5,881 nt of DNA, taken from positions 1 to 5,881 of the forward strand of contig JANLIS010000004.1 in assembly GCA_024653985.1 (NCBI GenBank). The letters are read 5' to 3'. This stretch comes from Candidatus Roizmanbacteria bacterium (lineage in GTDB: Bacteria > Patescibacteriota > Microgenomatia > UBA1406 > GWC2-37-13). Every line of letters begins with the position of its first letter. Positions within the stretch are counted from its first letter, which is position 1. The position numbers and the translations under genes were made by a program. Shown here one piece after another: positions 1-5,127 of this stretch. The notes beneath the pieces were generated by a model. It searched no databases. It had not been told where the DNA came from and saw only the letters and a list, made by a program, of their open reading frames with translations.

Positions 1-401
1 CCTGGAGCGGCTAAAACTGGGATAGTATTTCCGGAAAGTTTACGGACGATCTCAATACAATCATAACCTTCAACCACAGCCATAAAAACAGGGGACTCTT
101 GAAAATAAGTGACGAGCCAGCCTTTTACGATCTTCCCTATAGACTCCGCATCGTCGGTTTTGAAAACAACCTTGGCGTCGAGGCCTTTTTTTGCATAATT
201 AGTTAACGTTCGTTCTCCTACCTTTTTAAACCATGCCTCAGTTTCAGGATAATGAGATATCACCTTATCAGAAGTGGCCATTTCAAATTTTAATCCAATA
301 ATTTTAAGTCCAACTGACTCAAAACGGGTAATTATTTTTCCAATTAATCCTCTCTGAACTCCATCAGGTTTTATGATCAATAATGCTTTTTGTTTTTTCA
401 T
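1..401 (-). CDS. ndk: Nucleoside diphosphate kinase, downstream tandem copy (C-terminus outside window)
   Basis: Transfers the gamma-phosphate of ATP to NDPs through a phospho-histidine, in the cytoplasm. About 133 residues are visible from the ATG at 401-399; the gene runs off the window edge before the catalytic histidine. Visible family features are the N-terminal strand with IIKPDGVQRG (K11), HYPET with Y51, and VRKLSGNTIPVLAAPG, whose R120 and T126 match the nucleotide-phosphate-binding Arg and Thr. Between HY and the SPVFMAVVEG strand sits an insertion of roughly 27 residues absent from short NDKs such as that of E. coli, and shared with the upstream neighbour. It is clearly a paralogue of the 403-981 gene, about half identical by eye. 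Only 1 nt separates that gene's stop from this start, so the two are probably co-transcribed and translationally coupled. No Shine-Dalgarno is seen. The family call is secure; activity cannot be judged without the C-terminus. Confidence 0.93.
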   Translation of the reverse strand, partial: MKKQKALLIIKPDGVQRGLIGKIITRFESVGLKIIGLKFEMATSDKVISHYPETEAWFKKVGERTLTNYAKKGLDAKVVFKTDDAESIGKIVKGWLVTYFQESPVFMAVVEGYDCIEIVRKLSGNTIPVLAAP

Positions 402-402
402 A

Positions 403-981
403 TTATTTTAAATACAACTGATCAACTTCTCTCTCATAGTCTTTAAATTTTATATCTTTAAACCAATATTTTATTTCTCTATCTGCTTCGTCTGTAGAAC
501 CAGATGCATGAATAAATGTTTTTACGACTCGGTCAAGCGATGCTGATAGGGGAGAAGAATCAAAAGAAAATTGTGCTAATAAAGTTCCCGGAACTGCCAA
601 AGCTGGAATCGTATGTCCACGTAATTTTCTTGCGACAGTTACTGCATTTGGCCCTTGCCAAACCATAACAACGATAGGACCTTCCATCCAATATTTAATT
701 AAACGTTCGTATACAAATTGACCTAGCTTTTCTGGATCATCCGTTTTAAATATTTTTTGGACATCATCTCCTGATTGTTTGAAAGAAGAAAGGGTTTTTT
801 CTCCCATTTCTTTTATCCATTGGCTCGTTCCTGGGTAGTGGTTTTTTATTACATCAGCTGAAGGCTTAAGCATTTTACCGGCCATTAATTTAAGACCGGC
901 ATTTTCAAAGGTCTCAATTACTTTGCCGATCAATCCGCGTTTGACAGCATCGGGTTTTAAAATAATTAGTGTTCGCTCCAT
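403..981 (-). CDS. ndk: Nucleoside diphosphate kinase, upstream tandem copy, long-insert form
   Basis: Complete NDK of 192 residues, against about 140-150 for typical bacterial enzymes. It balances NTP and dNTP pools and would convert the dTDP made by the adjacent Tmk to dTTP. The catalytic histidine is H158 in FIHASGS, followed by EADREIKYWF, where E169 is the conserved Glu. K9 (ILKPDAVKRG), Y49, R118 (ARKLRGHT) and T124 are present. Extra length comes from an insertion of about 27 residues after HY (about 50-90) and about 9 residues before H158. Two positions depart from the family: the Arg of the IRGDF/LRADY motif is Leu (PGTLLAQF, L135), and the Asn three residues before the histidine is Thr (T155). 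Both normally contact the nucleotide, so efficiency or specificity may be changed. The start is the ATG at 981-979; no Shine-Dalgarno. The gene follows tmk on the same strand, with a repeat array between them. Family assignment is very secure. Confidence 0.96.
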   Translation of the reverse strand: MERTLIILKPDAVKRGLIGKVIETFENAGLKLMAGKMLKPSADVIKNHYPGTSQWIKEMGEKTLSSFKQSGDDVQKIFKTDDPEKLGQFVYERLIKYWMEGPIVVMVWQGPNAVTVARKLRGHTIPALAVPGTLLAQFSFDSSPLSASLDRVVKTFIHASGSTDEADREIKYWFKDIKFKDYEREVDQLYLK

Positions 982-992
982 AAGTTAAATAA

Positions 993-1097
993 CAAATGAC
1001 AAAATTCAAATAACAATTGAATAACAAATCACAAATGTTTAAATATTAAAACTTTTGTTATTTGATGTTCATTTGTGGATTTGTCATTTGATATTTG
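993..1097. repeat. Inverted pair of heptamer repeat arrays between ndk and tmk
   Basis: The left array (993-1038) is built of 7-bp units of the form CAAATNA: CAAATGA, CAAAATT, CAAATAA, CAATTGA, a 4-bp slip (ATAA), CAAATCA, CAAATGT. After an AT spacer, the right array (1058-1097) carries the reverse complement: TTATTTG, a 4-bp slip (ATGT) with TCATTTG, TGGATTTG, TCATTTG, ATATTTG. The two arms can pair imperfectly to give a long AU hairpin. The right arm overlaps the end of tmk, and the TCA at 1084-1086 (tmk stop TGA on the minus strand) belongs to one repeat unit. The position downstream of tmk suggests a transcript 3'-end structure, but no U-tract terminator is obvious. The repeat structure is read directly; its function is unknown. 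Confidence 0.75.
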
Positions 1098-1680
1098 TAA
1101 TTTTATTATAGATGTCTTTGGTTATTTCTTCAATTCCTTTATTTCCATCAATATTGATCCATTTTCCCCAAACTTGTTTATCAACGAGCATTTGATATTG
1201 TTGGTGGGTCTTTCTGATAAAATCAAAATCTTTTTCCCGGAAATTTTTAATCTTGTCTTCGCCATGTTTTCGTTTGATCGCGATATCAGGATCCACATTA
1301 AGATAAAAAATAGCATCAGGAACTTCTATCTCAAAATCTTTCGCATAATCGGTAGCCATCTGCATATCGATTCCTTCAAGGGTTTGATAACATAAAGTTG
1401 TTGAAAAATAACGGTCGGCAATTAAAATCTCGTCTTTTCTCTTTGTTTCGATCATTTTTTTATCCATAACAAACTGCATTGTGTAGAGAAGAAACTGTTG
1501 CTGTGGCGTTAAACCCTTGGATTCATAAAGAAAATCCCGGATAATTTTTCCAACATTTCGATCGTAATCGGGATATTTTATAAGTGAAGCCTTTTTTCCC
1601 GATTCTGATAATAATTTTATGAGATTTTTGCCTTGAGTTTCACAGCCGGCTCCATCAATACCTTCAATTACGATAAACAT
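1084..1680 (-). CDS. tmk: Thymidylate kinase (dTMP kinase) with atypical P-loop
   Basis: Phosphorylates dTMP to dTDP using ATP, the committed step to dTTP; cytoplasmic. At 198 residues it is near the usual 200-215. It begins MFIVIEGIDGAG, the family's N-terminal strand and P-loop. The next residues are C-E-T-Q rather than K-S/T-T-Q, so the Walker A lysine is Cys13 and the following Ser/Thr is Glu14. The rest is typical: IADRYFSTTLCYQ (the DR-Y motif that binds dTMP), YLNVDPDIAIKRK before the LID, and a LID region rich in Lys and Arg (KRKHGEDKIKNFREKDFDFI) leading to the Tyr-containing helix QQYQML. A basic LID might partly compensate for the lost lysine, but that is speculation. The start is the ATG at 1680-1678, with a strong promoter immediately upstream and no room for a leader. 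The stop TGA lies in a repeat unit. It is probably the first gene of a tmk-ndk-ndk group. Identity is secure; activity is less so. Confidence 0.93.
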   Translation of the reverse strand: MFIVIEGIDGAGCETQGKNLIKLLSESGKKASLIKYPDYDRNVGKIIRDFLYESKGLTPQQQFLLYTMQFVMDKKMIETKRKDEILIADRYFSTTLCYQTLEGIDMQMATDYAKDFEIEVPDAIFYLNVDPDIAIKRKHGEDKIKNFREKDFDFIRKTHQQYQMLVDKQVWGKWINIDGNKGIEEITKDIYNKITNIK

Positions 1681-1686
1681 AAAAAT

Positions 1687-1714
1687 ATTATAACAGAATA
1701 AAATTTAGTGTCAC
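1687..1714 (-). promoter_or_regulatory. Promoter for tmk (extended -10, likely leaderless)
   Basis: Read on the minus strand, GTGACA (1714-1709, five of six matches to TTGACA) is followed by a 16-nt spacer ending in TGT and then a perfect TATAAT (1692-1687). TG one base before the hexamer makes an extended -10. Only six bases (ATTTTT) separate TATAAT from the tmk ATG, so transcription should begin at or next to the A of the start codon, giving a leaderless mRNA. It lies back to back with the tRNA promoter. Confidence 0.7.
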
Positions 1715-1733
1715 GCTTTAACTCATATTAATT

Positions 1734-1742
1734 TGGTAAAAT
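1734..1742 (+). promoter_or_regulatory. Extended -10 promoter for tRNA-Arg and sortase
   Basis: TGG followed by TAAAAT (1737-1742, five of six matches to TATAAT) forms an extended -10 element. It ends 8 nt before the first base of the tRNA, so the transcript would begin at or about 1-2 nt before the tRNA 5' end. No good -35 is visible at 16-18 nt upstream. It is the only evident promoter for both the tRNA and the sortase gene. Confidence 0.5.
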
Positions 1743-1750
1743 GTAACTGA

Positions 1751-1822
1751 GCTCCCATAGTTCAACGGATAGAACAAGCCCGTCCTAAGGGTTAGATGGT
1801 GGTCCAATTCCGCCTGGGAGCA
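1751..1822 (+). tRNA. tRNA-Arg (anticodon CCU)
   Basis: A complete cloverleaf of 72 nt reads the Arg codon AGG. The acceptor stem GCTCCCA/TGGGAGC (1751-1757, 1815-1821) is perfect with discriminator A1822. The D stem is GTTC/GAAC with GG at 1767-1768. The anticodon stem AGCCC/GGGTT has one G-U pair, and its loop carries the anticodon CCT at 1784-1786. The variable loop is 4 nt and the T stem is GGTGG/CCGCC. The CCA end is not encoded: CCG follows, so CCA must be added or repaired. Two oddities: the T loop reads TCCAATT, with C where the near-invariant U55 (pseudouridine) should be (1804), and position 32 (1782) is G rather than a pyrimidine. All stems are intact, so it is probably functional. 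The sortase start codon lies 4 nt after the discriminator. Confidence 0.93.
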
Positions 1823-1826
1823 CCGA

Positions 1827-2597
1827 ATGAAAAATTCAACCAAATTAAGTAAGAAGCAACTCATCCGTCATCATATCAATCATCTCAAAACTGACGAATA
1901 CGTGCGAATACTCATTCTTCGTACGATCGGAAATTTTTTATTACTCTCCTCATTATTTATGATTGTAAAAACTTTTTGGCAGCCGATAAAGGAAGAATTG
2001 ATATACTTTGTTAATGTTAAGATACAGAAAAAGTATGTGGTTGGCGACTCCGAAGAACAACTTAGACAAGGACTGTCCTTAAATAAGGACAGTCCTTATA
2101 TAGGAAAAGGCTTGCTGGCAAAAGCATTTAATATTAAACCAATTGAAGTCTTAACACCTACAGACCCAAACTTTAGCATCGTTATACCCAAGATTGGTGC
2201 CAATGCCAAAGTCCAGCCGAATATTGATGCGGCTGATCAAAACGTATACTTAGATGCTTTAAATAAGGGAGTTGCTCATACATTGGGTACGGCTTTTCCA
2301 GGTGAAGGTGGACATATTTTCCTTTTTGCCCATTCCACCGACTATTTTTGGAACGTCAGTTCCTATAATGCAATATTCTATTTATTGTATAAATTGGAAA
2401 AAAATGATGAGGTTAACCTTTTTTATAAAGGCCAGAGGTATGTCTATAGAGTTATTGGTCAGGAAGTTGTTGATCCATCCCAAGTTCAATATTTAACAAG
2501 AAAAACGAATAGAGAATTCCTTACCTTACAGACATGTTGGCCTCCTGGGACAACGCTGAAAAGGTTACTTATTTTCGCCGTGAGAGTGGCAGAATAA
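1827..2597 (+). CDS. Sortase, class D/E-like, membrane-anchored
   Basis: Cysteine transpeptidase that cleaves a sorting signal and joins surface proteins to the envelope or to each other. It has 256 residues. A short Lys/His-rich cytoplasmic N-terminus is followed by one hydrophobic segment (about 33-50), a linker (about 50-115) and the sortase beta-barrel (about 116-256). The catalytic triad is visible: H169 in LFAHSTD, C237 in TLQTCWPPGT, and R246 in LKRLLIFAVR. The TLxTC-P-GT signature suits class D/E sortases rather than class B. Class and substrate motif are inferred, and no sorting-signal protein is seen in the window. The linker is encoded by an in-frame palindrome (2068-2097). The ATG lies 4 nt after the tRNA-Arg discriminator, with no room for a ribosome binding site, so RNase processing of the tRNA would leave an almost leaderless mRNA. 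The gene ends in front of a repeat array and converges with the PEGA gene. Confidence 0.92.
   Translation: MKNSTKLSKKQLIRHHINHLKTDEYVRILILRTIGNFLLLSSLFMIVKTFWQPIKEELIYFVNVKIQKKYVVGDSEEQLRQGLSLNKDSPYIGKGLLAKAFNIKPIEVLTPTDPNFSIVIPKIGANAKVQPNIDAADQNVYLDALNKGVAHTLGTAFPGEGGHIFLFAHSTDYFWNVSSYNAIFYLLYKLEKNDEVNLFYKGQRYVYRVIGQEVVDPSQVQYLTRKTNREFLTLQTCWPPGTTLKRLLIFAVRVAE
2068..2097. repeat. Perfect 14-bp inverted repeat inside the sortase gene
   Basis: Arms AAGGACTGTCCTTA (2068-2081) and TAAGGACAGTCCTT (2084-2097) are perfect reverse complements separated by 2 bp. Each arm contains the odd palindrome AAGGACNGTCCTT, so the same 13-mer occurs as a direct and as an inverted pair. The 30-bp block is a multiple of three and encodes the linker around residues 81-91 of the sortase without breaking frame. 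It may be an inserted small palindromic repeat tolerated in a flexible region, or a regulatory hairpin in the mRNA. The symmetry is directly visible; the function is unknown. Confidence 0.85.
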
Positions 2598-2600
2598 AAA

Positions 2601-2720
2601 TTAACCTAATTAACCTAATTTCTAATTGATCTAATCAATTACCAAACATCAAGTACCAATTGGGATTTGGTTTTTGGAGTTTTTTTAGATCAATTAGGTC
2701 AATTAGAATAATTAGAAATT
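2601..2720. repeat. Inverted pair of 9-bp repeat arrays between convergent genes
   Basis: The left array (2601-2634) has units TTAACCTAA, TTAACCTAA, TTTCTAA (7 bp) and TTGATCTAA. The right array (2685-2720) is inverted: TTAGATCAA, TTAGGTCAA, TTAGAATAA, TTAGAAATT. CTAATTGATCTAA (2622-2634) and TTAGATCAATTAG (2685-2697) are a perfect 13-bp inverted repeat. The spacer holds a small ACCAAA/TTTGGT stem (2641-2646, 2666-2671), and T7 stands at 2680-2686. The region could act as a weak bidirectional terminator for the sortase and PEGA genes; no GC-rich intrinsic terminator is present. The last unit runs into the PEGA stop codon (2722-2720 on the minus strand). Same design as 993-1097 and 5128-5324, with different unit sequence. 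Confidence 0.78.
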
Positions 2721-3862
2721 TATCTAATCCCTACCAAATAGAGGTCCGGCAGTTCGTTTATTTGTGAATTAAGATTAGTCAAAACAATGATTTTTCCGTC
2801 ACTGGTTGGATTGAAGAAATAGCTTTCAAAAGGCCCAGAATAAATAGTTTGTTTATTTGTATCATCATAATCAACGATAGAAATTTTCTTTTCCTCCTCA
2901 ACAACAAAATGGCGAGAATCATAGTACCATTTCAAATTTGGCTGCAAAACGGGAAAGTTTTTATCTTCCTTCCGATCGTAGACGTATATCACATCTTTCA
3001 TAATTGAACGCTCTTCAAGAGTTTGATTGGTTGAGATAAGTGGCGGATTGATCATTAAAGGTAATTCGGTATTATTTTTTGCTTTATACAGAACTTTAGT
3101 TTCGTTCGGGGAAAAAGAAATAATTTCAAACGAACTTGAAGCGATCTTATCAAAATCTTTTGGAAAAGTTTCCAGGATCTTAATGGTATTTTTATTCTTT
3201 TCGTTCTGCCAAGCTTCAAAGAGAGCTTCTTTTGATAAAGTTACCTCTAAGGGATTTAGATTTATTTCTTCAAGCGATAAAAGATAACTATTCTGTTCTG
3301 TTTCAAATATCGCCTGTTTCTGATCGGGGGAAAAGGTCACCTTAACTTCATTGAAGTCAATAATATTTGGAAGCAGTGACAGGTCAACTATCTTATTTAA
3401 AGGTGGGAAAAATGGGAGAGTTTTTTTGCCGGCATCGAAAAGATACGCAGAACCACTGGCAATGAGGACGATTTTATCACCATCATCAGTCGGGATGGCC
3501 TTAATAATACCTAAATTGGTAAGCGGAGATAATGATGGATTGACTGGAAAGAGGACCGGATCAACATTAATGACTAATTCTCCTTTAAGGTTTATTTTTT
3601 TGTTCCAGCCCGTATATCCCTCTTTTTTTATTTCAATTAAATAATTATCTGGAGGGAGTGTTAAATTAGTGTCAGTTACACCCTTTAATTCACCATTAAC
3701 GTAGATTTTAGCGGCTTTAGGGTTTGAAGTCGCTGCAATTATTCCGGTTGACTTAAGAGATCTATTTTCCAGATCAAACCTATAACCACGGGCGTAGGCG
3801 ATTATAGTAGTCAAAACAATGGCAAACATCAAAAGAAATAGTATTCTAAAAATTATTTTCAT
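2720..3862 (-). CDS. Membrane-anchored PEGA-domain protein with propeller-like C-terminal region
   Basis: Function unknown; probably an extracytoplasmic surface protein. Counting from the ATG at 3862-3860 it has 380 residues. There is one N-terminal hydrophobic segment (about 4-23, uncleaved anchor or signal). A PEGA domain (about 42-103) follows, with the typical NPKAAKIYVNGELKGVT start, a short turn rich in Pro, and YLIEIKKEGYTGW. The rest (about 115-380) is beta-rich, with repeated motifs of the type FSPDQKQAIF (about 177-186), FSPNETKVLY (about 250-259) and NPTSDGKIIVLT (about 351-362). These resemble TolB/PD40-like propeller blades and suggest a partial or divergent propeller. A TTG two codons upstream (3868) would add two residues; the ATG is preferred. 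No Shine-Dalgarno at either. The gene is divergent from mreB and convergent with the sortase, but carries no visible C-terminal sorting signal. The PEGA call is firm, the propeller is inferred. Confidence 0.85.
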   Translation of the reverse strand: MKIIFRILFLLMFAIVLTTIIAYARGYRFDLENRSLKSTGIIAATSNPKAAKIYVNGELKGVTDTNLTLPPDNYLIEIKKEGYTGWNKKINLKGELVINVDPVLFPVNPSLSPLTNLGIIKAIPTDDGDKIVLIASGSAYLFDAGKKTLPFFPPLNKIVDLSLLPNIIDFNEVKVTFSPDQKQAIFETEQNSYLLSLEEINLNPLEVTLSKEALFEAWQNEKNKNTIKILETFPKDFDKIASSSFEIISFSPNETKVLYKAKNNTELPLMINPPLISTNQTLEERSIMKDVIYVYDRKEDKNFPVLQPNLKWYYDSRHFVVEEEKKISIVDYDDTNKQTIYSGPFESYFFNPTSDGKIIVLTNLNSQINELPDLYLVGIR

Positions 3863-3890
3863 ATTCAAATTAGTTAAATAGTTTCTTGGC

Positions 3891-4001
3891 TGTCATCCCC
3901 TCGTAGGAGGGGATCAAGTCTATAATTACATTTTAAAAACAAATAAGGTTATTTTAGTCTGGATTCCCGCCTCCCCTTACAGGGTAAACGCGGGAATGAC
4001 A
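3891..4001. repeat. Palindromic dRS3/MITE-like intergenic element with two hairpins
   Basis: An element of about 111 bp bounded by TGTCAT (3891-3896) and ATGACA (3996-4001). The left hairpin has arms ATCCCCTC/GAGGGGAT (3895-3902, 3907-3914) with a 4-nt loop. The right hairpin has arms ATTCCCGC/GCGGGAAT (3963-3970, 3990-3997), and inside it CCCT-TAC-AGGG (3974-3984). The two halves mirror each other (GGGATcaagtct on the left, agtctGGATTCCC on the right), so the whole element is one imperfect palindrome. The ATTCCC...GGGAAT core resembles dRS3 of Neisseria and similar intergenic repeats of other bacteria. It is much richer in GC than its surroundings and lies between divergent genes. It is probably one of many genomic copies, but that cannot be tested here. 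Confidence 0.75.
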
Positions 4002-4086
4002 TTTAATAAACTTTAACAGTTTGTTTAAAATTAACATTTAATCTTTAAGATTTTCTCAATAACCATATACCAATATATCTGTACTG

Positions 4087-4095
4087 TATTATACT
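4087..4095 (+). promoter_or_regulatory. Putative -10 region of mreB
   Basis: Two overlapping -10-like hexamers, TATTAT (4087-4092) and TATACT (4090-4095), each with five of six matches to TATAAT, lie 12 and 9 nt before the mreB ATG. Neither has a good -35. A start from either would give a leader of only a few bases, which fits the missing Shine-Dalgarno. Weak on its own in AT-rich DNA. Confidence 0.35.
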
Positions 4096-4104
4096 ATACA
4101 TACT

Positions 4105-5115
4105 ATGTTCTTTCGTAAAAAGATAGGAATCGATCTGGGAACAGCTAACACTTTGGTTTACGTGGCTGGTGAAGGGATCATCTTAAATGAGCCAACGGTT
4201 GTTGCGTATTCATTGGAGGATAAAAAAATACTGGCTGTTGGTGAAGAAGCCCGAGAGATGATCGGCCGGACGCCCGGATCAATCGTAGCTTCAAGGCCGA
4301 TGAAGGAAGGTGTGATTGCCGACTATACAACTACTTCTGCAATGATCACGTATTTTTTGAAAAAAGGCTTAAGGTCAGCTATTTTTTGGCCAGAAGTCAT
4401 GATTTCTATTCCCGGAGGATCTTCCCAAGTGGAAAAACGGGCGGTTGTTGCCGCTTGTAAGCAGGCTGGTGCTTCTGATGTCTATTTGATTGAAGAACCG
4501 TTAGCCGCTGCAATAGGTGCCAAATTACCCATATCCCAGGCTTCCGGGCAGATGATCGTCAACATTGGCGGCGGAACAACAGAAATTGCTGTTATTTCTT
4601 TAGGACAGCTAGTCGTTTATAAAACCGTCAGGGTTGCAGGAACAAAATTAGATGAAGCGGTAATGACGGAACTTAGAAAAAAACACAATATGATCATTGG
4701 GGAGAGGACAGCGGAAGACATAAAGATTAAGATAGGTAATGCATTGATAAGTGATAAGCAGGATTCGGTAGAGCGTAAAATGGAGGTAAAAGGTAGGGAT
4801 TTTCAAAGCGGACTGCCAAAAATATTTGAAATTGGAGAAAAAGACGTAAATTTAGCTTTAACCAAACCATTAAAGGCGATCCTTGACGGAATTAAAGAGG
4901 TTCTTTCACAAACGCCGCCTGAATTAGCCGCAGATATTGTTGATAAAGGAATTGTTTTATCAGGAGGAACTGCTTTACTCACCAACATTGATCGTTATAT
5001 TACTTATTATACCGGTGTGTCATCTTTCGTCGTTGATGAACCTTTATTTTGTGTAATACGGGGAGTTGGAATGGCTATAGAGAATTTAGATAGTTTTAAG
5101 GAAACAATCCGATAG
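4105..5115 (+). CDS. mreB: Rod-shape-determining actin homologue MreB
   Basis: Bacterial actin that forms membrane-bound filaments directing lateral wall synthesis. It has 336 residues, the usual length. The phosphate-1 loop is GIDLGTANTL (8-17), and VIADYTTTSAMITYF and LIEEPLAAAIGA (E130/E131) are typical. The phosphate-2 loop is IGGGTTEIAVIS (154-165). GERTAEDIKIKIGNA (199-213), GIVLSGGTALL (282-292) and DEPLFCVIRGVGMAIENLD (311-329) complete the fold. I93-F94-W95 sit where the hydrophobic membrane-insertion loop of Thermotoga MreB lies. The residue before the phosphate-2 loop is N153 in place of the usual Asp (VDIGGGTTE), a position needed for ATP hydrolysis in other MreBs. PGGSS (103-107) also differs from the common PSGIT. 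The start ATG is not preceded by a Shine-Dalgarno. The divergent PEGA gene and the downstream glycosyltransferase give an envelope context; mreC and mreD are not in the window. Confidence 0.96.
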   Translation: MFFRKKIGIDLGTANTLVYVAGEGIILNEPTVVAYSLEDKKILAVGEEAREMIGRTPGSIVASRPMKEGVIADYTTTSAMITYFLKKGLRSAIFWPEVMISIPGGSSQVEKRAVVAACKQAGASDVYLIEEPLAAAIGAKLPISQASGQMIVNIGGGTTEIAVISLGQLVVYKTVRVAGTKLDEAVMTELRKKHNMIIGERTAEDIKIKIGNALISDKQDSVERKMEVKGRDFQSGLPKIFEIGEKDVNLALTKPLKAILDGIKEVLSQTPPELAADIVDKGIVLSGGTALLTNIDRYITYYTGVSSFVVDEPLFCVIRGVGMAIENLDSFKETIR

Positions 5116-5127
5116 TAAATGAGGCAA

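Noticed and set aside
399..405. Frameshift splitting a single long protein into the two ndk frames
   Set aside because: Each frame starts with a full NDK N-terminus (ILKPD or IIKPD) and the upstream one ends after a complete catalytic domain, so these are two genes.
982..1010. Promoter directly upstream of the first ndk gene
   Set aside because: On the minus strand only TATTTA-like and TTGTCA-like hexamers are present, too close to the start or wrongly spaced; repeat units generate such matches by chance.
1084..1086. TGA recoded as Gly or Trp, as in some CPR lineages
   Set aside because: TGA ends tmk at the expected length, and no in-frame TGA is found inside any other gene, while Gly and Trp use normal codons.
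1075..1395. Open frame of 106 codons on the plus strand
   Set aside because: Lies antisense to tmk, whose motifs are clear; composition is low-complexity Phe/Ile-rich as expected for an AT-rich shadow, with no family resemblance.
2272..2496. Second frame inside the sortase gene
   Set aside because: Overlaps the catalytic region of the sortase in another frame; no start signal and no protein-like motif.
2641..2686. Classical intrinsic terminator for the sortase gene
   Set aside because: The ACCAAA/TTTGGT stem is AT-rich with a long loop and stands 8 nt from the T7 run; too weak to call separately from the surrounding repeat hairpin.
3027..3644. Two plus-strand open frames (3027-3287 and 3351-3644)
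   Set aside because: Both are antisense to the PEGA-domain gene, which has a continuous, domain-bearing frame; neither has a recognisable motif.
4803..4988. Minus-strand open frame of 61 codons
   Set aside because: Antisense to a conserved part of mreB; a shadow.
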